From Phaseolus vulgaris (taxonomy: Eukaryota > Streptophyta > Magnoliopsida > Fabales > Fabaceae), in the NCBI RefSeq assembly GCF_000499845.2, contig NC_023758.2, positions 33,702,608 to 33,766,607 on the forward strand: a DNA stretch of 64,000 nucleotides, in the 5' to 3' direction. Positions 54,201-64,000 of the stretch are shown piece by piece. The first letter of the stretch is position 1. Each line of letters starts with the position of its first letter. The notes beneath the pieces were generated by a model. It saw nothing but the letters and a program-made list of their open reading frames with translations. It was not told where the DNA came from and searched no databases. The translations under genes and the position numbers were made by a program.

Positions 54201-54586
54201 ACAATGTTCACCTAATAGTTGCCCGTGTGGATGTAGGTTGCAGTTGGCGACCGAACCACGTTAAATCTTGTATTTATTTTTCTGCAATTGATTCGTGATT
54301 GTGTGTTGTTTCCGCGTGCATTTTTCTCATCAATAACTTTCCTCAAGCTAATCGTTTGAGCTAATCGTTTGAGGGATCTTTACCACCTTAGAATGTTGCT
54401 CATTGCTTAATCTTCTTGCAAGAAGACAAGAAGAAATGTGATCTTAGAGCATGTGCTTTATAAATTATTAGGTGTGGATTTTACAGGCACACAGTTTCAG
54501 CACTGCTACTTCTACCGACTCAATTTATTCCATTTTAAAGAGTTTTAAGAAGTTTTGAATTGTTAATAAAATTATGACTTTTTTAA

Positions 54587-55477
54587 GGTTTTATGACCAT
54601 CATGGGGTCTTTTTTTTATTGTTTTTACCAAAATGGGATCGTTGTCAAAAAAATTACAAATATGGGGCAAGTCATGCCAACTTGACACGACTTCATATGT
54701 AAAAGTCGTGCAATGACTTTGCCATGTCAGCCTGAAGTTGTGTCAACTAGGCACGACTTCTGCCACGTCAACCTGAAGTCGTGCTAAGTTGGCACGACTT
54801 TGTCCACATCATATTTTTTAAATTTTTTTTTGTTTTTAAATAAATATATATTATAATTATTTAATTATAATTAAAATTATAAGTTATGTAATATTTGAAA
54901 TTAATTTGATAAATAATTTTTTTATGAAGGTCTAAATACTTAGGTAAAGAAAATGAGAAAATTAATAATCAAACTTGAAATTGAATTTTATTATCAAGCT
55001 TGTTTGTGCGGACAATTAGTTTTATTGTGATATTCGGTTCTGCAATATGAACATTTTTTTTGTTTTTCATATTTTTTATTAATCTAATAACCAAATTAAT
55101 ATATTACATTATCGTCAAACATGATCCATACACAATTATTCATTTTTTTATTGCTTAAAACTAACACCCTTAGAAAATTATGTATCAAATTAATTTTAAA
55201 CATTACATAACTTACTAGTCAATATCTGAATAAGAAAATTTTAAAAAAATAAAATAAATAAATAAATAAATTATATATATATGACGTAGACAAAGTCGTG
55301 CCAAATTGACACGACTTCAGGGGTTGACGTGGCAGAAGTCGTGCTAACTTAGCACGACTTCAGGCTGACGTGACAAAGTCGTGCCAACTTGGCACGACTT
55401 GCCCATATTTGTAATATTTTTGAAAACAACTCCATTTTGGTAAAAATGAAAAAAAACTCCATGATGGTCATAAAACC
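54587..55477. mobile_element. Mutator-like (MULE) non-autonomous element, 891 bp
   Basis: Long terminal inverted repeats (54587-54812 and 55281-55477, both starting GGTTTTATGACCATCATGG in their own orientation) are flanked by a perfect 9-bp duplication CTTTTTTAA (54578-54586 and 55478-55486). Long TIRs with a 9-bp duplication define the Mutator superfamily. Each TIR holds about three copies of a palindrome-like unit, AAGTCGTGCCAANTTGGCACGACTT with variations, linked by words such as GCCACGTCAA. The ~470-bp interior is AT-rich and has no transposase. It must have moved in trans. Confidence 0.88.
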
Positions 55478-56482
55478 CTTTTTTAAATTATATTTCACAC
55501 TTTTAAGATGTGAAATTACTTATCAAATATCTAAATTAATTTTATTAATGATTTTTATTTTCTTAAATTGTAAGGCGGATTTTTTTTTTAATATAATAGG
55601 ACTATAGGCCTTGAGAATTAAATGAACGAAGAGATCAATCGGGAGAATGAATCAGTGAAGAATTAATGAGCCTTTTATAAATTAAGAAGAAGAAAATTAT
55701 AATAAATGGAATCAGGAGCTTTCAAGAAAAATAATAATTACCCTTTTAATAAAGAAAAGTCTTATTTTCACGTAACCTAAAATTAACCTCACCTTAAGGT
55801 TTTATATAAAACTAACTCTGATGTAATTGAACGTCTTAAAATGAATATAAAACTAACTCTAATGTAATTGAATGTCTTATTACGGCTAAAATGATTTTTT
55901 AACATACATACAAGTAATATATAGAAAGCTAAATTTTTTACATTGATAATTAATGAATCAATTAGAAAAATCACTTTTTTTATGTTAGTTGAAAAGATCT
56001 ATTACATAAAGGTCTAGAAGGAGATCATATTAGAATTATTTTTAACAATTAATTATGTCAATTGTAATCTTAATTAAAAAATTAAAGCTATAAAGACAAT
56101 CTAACAGTTGCATAGCCCAATCTAACTCTTGCATAGCCCTTCTAGAATGATGAAAATCATCTAACCATAAAATCTTTCTCCAAAAAGGTAGAAGAAGATG
56201 AAACCTCAAGAAAGAAGACTCCACATTTGAAGAGTAGAAATAGGATTTTCTTCTTCCTTCTTAATCTTCTACAATTGTAAAGGTGTACTTTATTCTTTGT
56301 ATCTTGTAGGATTTTGTGGAAGCATAAGTGAGTTTCCACTAGGCCTCAACTGGGTCTTGATTTGGACTTGAAAAACTATCCAAAAATCCTATAAAACATA
56401 GAGAATAATTTAGCCAAGTACATGCACATGAAGGGAGAAGAAGGCTTGAAGCATGGAAGTCCCACATCACTTGAGAGAGGAG

Positions 56483-56786
56483 TGTTACACTTCAACTCTT
56501 GGACGTCGCTTTTGCTCTTTTTTAGTCCCACATCTCTTGGTCAAGAGGTTTATGCATATATAAATAAGACTCATTGCCTCTTGTAACACTCACCCTTTGA
56601 TTGAATGATAGTTGAATTAACATTATGCATTCTTCTTGTTCTCTTATCTCACACATGGGAGTAATACTCTCATATATCCTTAAGGATCATTCCTTGGTAG
56701 AGAAATCTGACTCTCTCAAAACATTTAGAAAATATTTAAGAATTTTCATTCATCTTTCGCTTCTTAGGAGAAAGTGTTTTCCATCA
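56483..56786 (+). mobile_element. LTR of ~304 bp followed by a primer-binding-like site
   Basis: The segment runs from TGTTACAC to CCATCA, has a TATA-like catatataaataag at about 56550, and is followed at once by tttggcaccagagct, similar to the tggtatcagagc primer site. No coding sequence of the same strand follows before the decayed gypsy element. It is a solo or truncated 5' LTR. Confidence 0.5.
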
Positions 56787-56829
56787 TTTGGCACCAGAGC
56801 TAGGCATGAAGGTTTTCAATAGATAAGTC

Positions 56830-57570
56830 ATCCTTTCTTTCTTTCTTGTCTTAGGTTTAAGTCTTATTCATATTTCATTTAGTTTAGGTTAGTTTACTTT
56901 CTTTATATGTTTTATGCCTTATTTTGTTCTTAATTGATTCAATTACTTGTTCCAATTGTCTTGAATCAATTGCATGTGTTTAGGAAACTCTATAACATAT
57001 TTTGCTTATTTCTTTTCTTATAGTTTGAATTCGGTCCTTTGCATGATTACTTACCTTAGCTTTAATTTTCTTAATCCTCTAAGTTGGTTATAGTCTTGTT
57101 TAGTCCATTTATATGTTATGTTCATAATTCCATTAAAAAGTAGTAGTTAAATGATGTGAGTTGATTTTAGGATTGCACATTTCATGGTGATACTTTGTTT
57201 ATGAGTTCTTGTTTTAGACAGAATATGGTGAGAAACCCAAAGAAGATTCTCACTGGACACGAACATAACCAAATGGTTAAGTAAGTGTGGAGGTTCACTT
57301 CTAGAGGGCAAAGAGAAAAACACAACTATGGTGATTATGATGATGAAGGTGTAGAATTTAAAGAACTTAAAGAAAAAGAACACAAGATAAAAACTGAATA
57401 AGGAAAGAAGAAAAGAAATGGAAATGGCGCAATGGAACAAAAAAGAAAAGATGAGAGTTAGAAAAAGTTTATGTAGGGAGGTGATTAATCACGCCACTTG
57501 GATGATGGACTACTCCAAGATGAGTGGTGAAGAGCCGCCACTTGAGGTGTTGTGCACTCTAGATAAGACC
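56830..57570. other. Intergenic/element-internal DNA
   Basis: No coding motif was recognised. Part may be the leader region of the LTR element at 56483. The segment 57480-57580 (ccgccacttgaggtgttg and following) may extend the gypsy LTR that is scored from 57582. Confidence 0.35.
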
Positions 57571-57581
57571 CAAGGATAAGA

Positions 57582-58099
57582 GACTCAACTCACTAAACAC
57601 TCTGACAAAGTTTCTTTTCTATTTCAAAAATTCAACATATGATTTACAAGAGGGGAGACACCAAATTTATAGATATGAGTGCCTTGGAGAGGAAGAAAGG
57701 AAGGGTAGAGGTGTAAATGACTAAAAGCTTCTAGAAACTAGGTCAAATGTGAGCACATGGGGAAAGTCTTCTAGAATCTAGGTCAAAGGTGAGCACATGG
57801 GCGAGTTTCTAAAAGTTAGGTTAAGGTGGGCTTTGCACAAGCCCATTTTACTAAGTACACCCTCTTCTAGTTTATTTTTCTAATTGAAGCTCAAAGTGAG
57901 CCTGATTTATTTACTTCACTTGTCTTGTAAGAAGACTCGAAGGAAGAACAACTGATATTTTGGTTCATGTCCGGTTCTCCCTCTATCGAGACTCTTCTGA
58001 GATTTGGTGGGTCCTTATCTGGTATGTTGAGATGACTGACCTAGTTGTGAAGAGTTTGTGGTGTCCTTAGTCATCTATTTGTCGAGTTGGTTTGTATCA
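57582..58099 (-). repeat. 3' LTR of the gypsy remnant
   Basis: 518 bp, highly similar to 59780-60298, and directly preceded (minus strand) by the polypurine tract. The outer border is set where similarity to the other copy stops and could extend to lower coordinates. Confidence 0.75.
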
Positions 58100-58110
58100 T
58101 GCCCCCTAAG

Positions 58111-58960
58111 TTAGAAAGAATTCGGCCTCAAATTTAGAACTCTTCTAAATAACATAGTTAGTTTGTTCACAAGAAAGATAGAAACATTTCTAGACTTGGT
58201 ATGTGAAGCAAACTTGTGTTCATTAAACTTTGGGAGTTCGTTTGGATGATTTCTACATATAGGCCACGTTTGAAAAGAATATTTGGGGATGAAATAATTT
58301 GTTTGTGAAAATCCTCTTAGAAGGTGAAAACCTTTAGGAGGTTTTTGAATATTATCCCTAAACTTCTTTATCAAAGATGTAAAGTATTTAGAATGATTAG
58401 GAGATGAAAAAGATAAGGAAGAAGAATACTTATGAGGTACAATTTGTATTTTTGTACGGGTTAACATTATTTTTTTTACTGTGTGAGGTGAGATGATGAT
58501 ACTCATTTTGTCTTTTCTTTCTTCATCTTTTTCATTTTGTCTTTTGGTTTTCATTTTTACTTGGTCCTCATTAACTTCTTTGGGAGAGAGGGGTTTTAAT
58601 ATAATCTTATGCCTTTGCAAGTTGAAAGAAATCTTATTGGAATGACCATCATGTAAAATTTTTCTATCATATTGCAAAGGCCTTCCCAATAGAAAATGTG
58701 TTTCTTCCATTAGCACAACATCACATAAAACTTCATCTTTATATTTTCCTATGGAAAAAGTTACGAGGACTTGTTTATTAACCATAATTTCACCCTCTTC
58801 ACTAAGCCATTATAGTTTAAAGGGCTTTATATGAGAAATAGTGGCTAATCCAAGCTTTTCCACTACTCTTGTACCTGCCACATTAGCACAACTACCCCTA
58901 TCTATGACCATGGAACATAACTTCTTGTTGATAAGGCATCGAGTGTGAAAATATTTTCTC
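58111..58960 (-). pseudogene. Gypsy protease and start of reverse transcriptase (broken)
   Basis: On the minus strand, CSMVIDRGSCANVAGT (about 58900) corresponds to the aspartic-protease site usually D-G/S-G-S; here the residue after Asp is Arg, so the site is damaged. After a stop the frame reads LVTFSIGKYKDEVLCDVVLM and LLGRPLQYDRKILHDG, the usual end of the protease domain. PPKGFHLLRGF marks the approach to reverse transcriptase, out of frame beyond that. It cannot produce an active polyprotein. Confidence 0.8.
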
Positions 58961-59113
58961 TTTGAGTTTCATCAAAAGGTTTTTGAATAGTATCCAACAT
59001 TCACCTTACCACCAATAAGTCACCTTCACAAGGTATCTGACATTCATCTTCATTAGGGGTTTTGGAAGGGGTAGGGAAGGTAGACTTGGAAGATTAGGAA
59101 CTATGCTCACTCA

Positions 59114-59600
59114 CTACAACCCCCCTTTGACCCTCATTGTTCTTTTGGTTGGACAATTGACAGCTATGTGCCCAAAATCTAAACATTTGAAACATTTTCT
59201 ACTTGAAGTTTTGGTTGGTGACTTAGGGGTAAAGGTGGAAGGTTTTTCTTTAGAAACTCTATGGTGAGAAGGGGTTTCTTTTGAGAAATTGGAAGGATAA
59301 GTTTTTGTAGAAATTTTGTTTTTATCCTTCCATGGAGATTTGTAGAAGACATCATTATGAGTATTTTTGAAAGTTGTTTTCTTCAAAATTTGTGATTCCG
59401 CCTTGATGGCTAGGTGAACCAAATCCTCTAAAGAAGAGTACTCATATAACTATACAATATCTTGAATTTCTCTCCTCCAACCACTTACAAACCTAGCTAT
59501 CTTTGACTCCTCACTATCATGCATATTAATCTTAGTCAAAGTAGTATCCAAGTCTTTAAAGTATTCATCTACCGTTCTAGATCCTTAATGAAGCAGTTGG
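59114..59600 (-). pseudogene. Gypsy gag remnant with zinc knuckle
   Basis: On the minus strand, RTVDEYFKDLDTTLTKINMH and ARFVSGWRREIQDIV, then a stop codon, then LEDLVHLAIKAESQI match the retrotransposon gag domain. The CCHC knuckle is CFKCLDFGHIAVNC at about 59205-59160. At least one in-frame stop breaks the protein. Confidence 0.85.
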
Positions 59601-59779
59601 AGCTTCAACAAGAGTTCCTTCCTATAATGAGGAGGAACAAACCGCACGCATGCATTCTTTCAAATCCTACCAAGAGACTACGACTGACCTCTTGTTCAAA
59701 CCAATGTCCATTACAATTTGATGCCACCACTGCATGGCATAATCTAAAATTTCTAGGAAGCGAACTTAAGAATTCTAGG

Positions 59780-60298
59780 AGACTCGACTCACTAAACACT
59801 ATGACAAAGTTTCTTTTCTATTTCAAAATTCAATGTATGATTTATAAGAGTGGAGACACCCTATTTATAGATATGAGTGCCTTGGAGAGGAAGAGAGGAA
59901 GGGTAGGGGTGTAAATGACTGAAAGCTTCTAGAAATTAGGTCAAATGTGAGCACATGGGGAAAGTCTTCTAAAATCTAGGTCAAAGGTGAGCACATGGAA
60001 GAGTTTCTAGAAGCTAGGCTAAGGTGGGCTTTGGCACAAGCCCATTTTACTAAGTACACCCTCTTCTAGTTTATTTTTCTAATTGAAGCTCAAAGTGAGC
60101 CCAATTTATTTACTTAACTTTTCTTGTAAGAAGACTAGAATGAAGAACAACTGATATTTTGGTTCATGTCTGGTTCTCCCTCTACTCAGACTCTTCTGAG
60201 ATTTGGTGAGACCTTGTCTTTTATGTTGAGATGAATGACCTAGTTGTGAAGAGTTTGTGGTGTCCTTAGTCATTTGTTTATCGAGTTGGTTTGTATCA
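59780..60298 (-). repeat. 5' LTR of the gypsy remnant
   Basis: 519 bp matching 57582-58099. On the minus strand it starts TGATACAAACCAACTCG at 60298. Gag sequence lies close behind its inner border, showing that the untranslated leader was lost. Confidence 0.75.
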
Positions 60299-60486
60299 TC
60301 AAATGTTTGCAAAACTAAAAAGTGAGGTCCTACATTTGCCTTTTTATATATTAACACTATCAATATGGATATGTCCTGATGATAAACACTTATTGAAATG
60401 AAGCATCTCTTGTGATTTGTTTTCCTTTTGTTCATTGTTTTTGTTCAAATTATCAGTGACTTTTCTTTGATTGACGAGTTAACATT

Positions 60487-60745
60487 CACTACTACAAAAA
60501 TAGAAAAACAATAACGATTTATTATGATGATTGTAGTTCACCCATCATAAAAAGTGGGATGATGAAATTTTTATAATAAACATCAAACTGACATAGTAAG
60601 TAACTTAAAATGATGGTTCTAAATTGAACCGACATAGTAACTATTTATTATGTCAGTTGAAATTAAAACTGACATAATAAATACTTACTATGTTGGTTCA
60701 ATTTAGAACCATAATTTTAAGTTACTTACTATGTTCGTTTTAATT
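60487..60745. mobile_element. CACTA-type terminus with ~70-bp foldback
   Basis: CACTACTACAAAAATAG at 60487 looks like a CACTA end. From about 60587 to 60743 two arms of about 70 bases are near-perfect inverted repeats around a short loop at about 60659-60664. Both contain ggttctaaattgaacc and catagtaagtaactta words. The opposite terminus was not found, so the element is truncated or its right end has diverged. Confidence 0.55.
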
Positions 60746-61569
60746 CAATTGATCTAATAAGTATTTCTAACTTTTTGCACCCATTTTTCCAAAATTTTAC
60801 ACTCTCCTATCTTCTATCTTTTCCAATAATAAACTCTCCTCTTCAAATCATAAAATTCAGTGGTCGTCATTTGTTTCTTTGTGTTAGCTTGATTCTTCGT
60901 GTTCATGGTGACTCCTTGGTTGTGGTTGTGATTCATGTTCGTCGTTTTCATCACTCAACTTTGTGCATTTTGTCATGTCTCTTTTCTTGTGTCCTTCCTC
61001 TTGACATCCCTGTTGGGGCTCATTCTCCTTCTATTTTATGAGACTACCTTGGGGAGAGCACCATAGGTGGTTTGAATATGAAGTCAAAAGTAATACTTGA
61101 AACTTTTCTAAGATTCCAATTTTTGGTTTTGGTAAACACTTGCAAGGATTCAATCTTTGTCTATCTTGATTATGTTTTGGGTTGTTGGTTATTAGTTGAT
61201 AGCACCATTCATCAAGATCAAAATCAATTGTTGTTTTTAAATGTGAAAGTTTCTTTATATATATAACAAAATAGAACATTAGATCATATAGTTATTTTCT
61301 TAATGTTCTGAACAACAAATATCAACTTAGATTGATTTCATTCTACATTTTTTTTTTAACATTGAGATTAATTTGTAACAATATTTCGTATTATATTCTT
61401 TAACTCATAAGCTAATTTTAACTTATAGATATTATCTCCTTTCTTATTATTTCTCTCCTAGAAGTGTTTATGAATAAATTTTCTTCAAACATATCTTTAC
61501 TCTTATTTAATTGGATGTGGTTTGTAAGTTTGTTCTAAACAAGACAAATGTTGGTCCCCTTGCTTGTAG

Positions 61570-62058
61570 GAATTGATGGTCATGCTGCTTTAGAAGATCC
61601 AATTGAGGAAGAGACCATATCAGAAGCAACACAACACTACAAGAAAATCATAAAATAGAAACCAATTTTTAGAGACTAAAATAACTAGTTGCAATAATAA
61701 CTAAATTAGAGACCATTTTAGAAACTAAAAGGAAAATTGGTTTTTAAACTAGTTTCTATTATTGTTAAATAATTTCTAAATTGGTATCTAATTAGCAACC
61801 AAAGTTTTAGAGACTAAATTTAGAAACTAAATAATTGGTAGTTAAAACCTTGGTTGCTAATTAAATACCAATTTAGAAACTATTTAACAATAATAAAAAC
61901 TAATTTAGAAACCAAAATTTTTTGAAATTTTTAAAATGGTATATAATTTAATTACTATTGCAACTAATTATTTTGGTATCTAAAATTGATTTTTATTTCA
62001 TGATTTTCTTGTAGTGAAAGCAAAGGATTTGCTAAAAGATTTGGGCATTGCAGTGTAG
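61570..62058 (+). pseudogene. Terminal exon of an unrecognised gene, interrupted by a MITE
   Basis: After an acceptor-like tgcttgtag (61561-61569) the sequence reads IDGHAALEDPIEEETISEAT in one frame up to 61634. A 382-bp MITE follows, and then from 62020 the frame reads AKDLLKDLGIAV and a TAG stop at 62056-62058. The frame on the two sides is the same once the 3-bp target duplication is counted once, which suggests one original exon. I do not recognise the protein and found no upstream exons with confidence, so it may be a gene fragment. With the MITE present, the frame meets a stop inside the insertion. Confidence 0.5.
61635..62016. mobile_element. CACTA-type foldback MITE, 382 bp
   Basis: Ends CACTACAAGAAAATC and GATTTTCTTGTAGTG are perfect inverted copies. 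Flanks are CAA (61632-61634) and AAA (62017-62019), a 3-bp duplication with one change. The body is nearly the same in length and sequence as the copy at 37368-37748, and is itself a long imperfect palindrome. It has no coding capacity. Confidence 0.85.
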
Positions 62059-62059
62059 T

Positions 62060-64000
62060 TAGCCTACTCCTTTTGCTTGCTTGTGATTGTTTTTTCAATC
62101 TTCAATCTACTTCCCTGCGTCATATGCAATTGCTTGATGAATGAATACATTATGAATATATATTTGGCAGTATCTGTATCCCTTAATGTGCTCTTATGCT
62201 GTGTGCATATTTGTATCATTATCAAATTCTCTTCTCAACAGAGGCAGGGATGGATAATGGACACACACATCCTTTTAGTTGCAAAATATCCTTTTAGTTT
62301 TACATTGTATATTCAAACACTTAGCATTCGTATTATGCCTTTTTTCTATTCTTTCTCTCTCACTCTTTTCTGTTTGGATTTGACTCAGAAGTGGATTCAA
62401 GTTGTGTAAGAAAACATCATTTGTTTGTGTTCATGTGTGGACCTTTTCTTCAACCAGAAATTCGCCTCGTGGAATATTCTGCAGCCGTACATTGAATCTG
62501 TGATCCATCAGTGCCATTGGATATGACATGGACTATACCTTGATTTATTATAACGTGATGCCACACTTCTGCTGAGTTGATGCATTCAACAAAGATATTT
62601 TAACTTCACTTTCCCTTGAATAGGGTATTAATTTTTAGTATTGATATGGTGTGGAGAGGTTTTGATTTGCATTAAGTCGGTTAAAGGTTCTAAGAATTTG
62701 AGAGGTAAATTTAATGAGTCGGTCTCTCTGCCTGATTTTATTATAGTTAGATGATTTGAGATTAAATATCTTAACCAATATTTTATGTAAGGATTGAGGT
62801 ATCTCTAAAATATTTTATATTAATTTATTATTTTTTGTCGATAAAAAAAATCTTCATATTCAACGCGTTCATCCTGTGTCAAGGAAGTGATTTTAGAAAT
62901 GCCAATATGAAATATTATGTTGGTGTATGTCTAATAGGAATCACTTTTACTCCTTTCTTTTCCTTTTTTATATATTTTTTCCCTTTGCTTATTGATTTTT
63001 TCCGTTGTTCATGGACTGAACTCCTTTATACTCATTAGTTCTTCCTATGCGATCTCTTATAAATAATAGAGATAGATGACATGCCAAAATATGGCACCCA
63101 AATTAATTACATATTTAATAATATATCCCACAAACAAAACTACGGAAAGTATCCTAGTTGACCAAGTTAAAAGCTTAATTATTAACTTTTTTATTGACTA
63201 GTATTAGTTAATCAAGAAATGATTTTGCTTCAAAACGAAGGATAAATTCAAAAAAACAGCATGATGATTTAGTGTTGCATGGTTGAGCCAAGTGTATGTA
63301 CCAAGTAGTTACATGGCTTATGGAAGAGTCTTGTTTTTGTTTCTTTTTCTTTCGACCCCCACGTTAGCTGGTGACACATCATTAATTGGGATGTTCATTT
63401 CTAATTATGCACCTGCTTCATCTTTATGTAGTTATATGCAATGACACGTATATTTTAGCATATGTACGTAGCTTCTCTGATTTTATAGCTCCATCTATTT
63501 CATCATAAAGGAAACTTTAATTATATTTTTGTTTTCATCATAGTTTTGCATAAAGAGATGGTTTGTTTATGAATATAGAACTTTACTATCTTTAAATATG
63601 AAAAGATAAAGTAGAATATCGGTTTCATAAGGATTTGGGTTGCTATGTATCACTTCTTTAATTGGATTACTATGTAGACAACGAATCAATTTCAATATGT
63701 TTTTTAAAAATCATTTTTTTCTGTTTTATGAAATTTTTCTCTGATTTTTCAAAAATCTAAAAGAAAAATATCAAATAAATTCATTTCTTGTAATTTTTTA
63801 CAAAAGAAAAATGGTAGCAAAACTCTAATAGTAATGGTATGAAGAAAATTAAGTCAAAGGATAATTTTCCACTTATTAGCTTATGTTTAATTGATCATGA
63901 TCACGACACTGATTTGGTGCTCCATGAGTTGAAATTCTTTAATCTCATACCCTAAATTTGAAACTTTGTGGTTTAAAAGATAATTTAGTTAGTTTAAACT
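62060..64000. other. Intergenic DNA without recognised features
   Basis: Open frames here (62077-62409, 62835-63038) are hydrophobic by-products of T-rich sequence, without recognised similarity. No RNA gene, element ends or tandem repeats were found. Confidence 0.5.

Larger units (their letters stand above)
57582..60298 (-). mobile_element. Decayed Ty3/gypsy element with LTR pair
   Basis: Two direct repeats of nearly equal size (57582-58099 and 59780-60298, 518 and 519 bp) bound 1.7 kb on the minus strand. On that strand both repeats start TGATACAAACCAACTCG. The downstream one is preceded by the purine tract AGGGGGCA (58107-58100), which fixes orientation and identifies them as LTRs. Each LTR has an internal duplication of aggtcaaa(t/g)gtgagcacatgg. 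Between them lie only gag and protease pieces; most of reverse transcriptase, RNase H and integrase are deleted. The leader and primer site next to the 5' LTR are also missing. Confidence 0.8.

Noticed and set aside
62077..63038. Hydrophobic open frames that look like membrane proteins
   Set aside because: They arise from T-rich DNA (Phe/Leu/Ile codons), lack recognised similarity, and have no splice or promoter context.

Overview
This is nuclear DNA of a flowering plant. Its genes have many introns with GT..AG borders, the intergenic DNA is extremely A+T-rich, and it is packed with LTR-retrotransposon and DNA-transposon remnants. The family of genes and repeats (TRIM-like sequence with a tgttggatatcccacatcg start, CACTA ends, gypsy gag/protease) suggests a legume, probably close to Phaseolus/Vigna. 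That assignment is inference from recognition, not from a search.

Four protein genes were reconstructed exon by exon, with consistent reading phase across every junction: (1) ribosomal protein eL38 (RPL38), + strand, 2572-2966, 69 aa; (2) a long remorin-family protein, - strand, 10849-13855, 6 exons, 536 aa; (3) a 246-aa protein of a plant family of unknown function, - strand, 36633-41006, 3 exons, whose 3.2-kb second intron is filled with transposons; (4) a metallo-beta-lactamase-fold hydrolase, - strand, 45286-50406, 9 exons, 312 aa. A fifth, unrecognised terminal exon (61570-62058) is interrupted by a 382-bp MITE.

Layout. 0-2.4 kb: AT-rich DNA. 2.4-3 kb: RPL38. 4.4-10.1 kb: retrotransposon debris. 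10.8-14 kb: remorin gene. 14.1-20 kb: AT-rich DNA with microsatellites. 21.5-25.3 kb: a copia-type LTR and a small non-autonomous LTR element carrying a minisatellite. 25.3-31.3 kb: AT-rich DNA. 31.4-31.9 kb: a chimeric TRIM-like element. 35.2-36.3 kb: CACTA end with CpG-rich palindromic repeats. 36.6-41 kb: unknown-function gene hosting copia and CACTA insertions. 45.3-50.4 kb: hydrolase gene hosting a hAT-like element and tandem duplications in introns. 51.6-52.4 kb: hAT-like element. 54.6-55.5 kb: Mutator-like element with long inverted ends and a perfect 9-bp target duplication. 56.5-60.3 kb: an LTR plus a decayed gypsy element. 60.5-62.1 kb: CACTA-derived foldback and the MITE-interrupted exon. 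62.1-64 kb: no feature seen.

The genes do not form a pathway: they are independent housekeeping, membrane-associated and enzyme genes. The unusual content is the set of short non-autonomous DNA transposons (at least three superfamilies, several with intact target-site duplications) placed in introns, in an exon and near promoters. I did not find a previously undescribed functional system.
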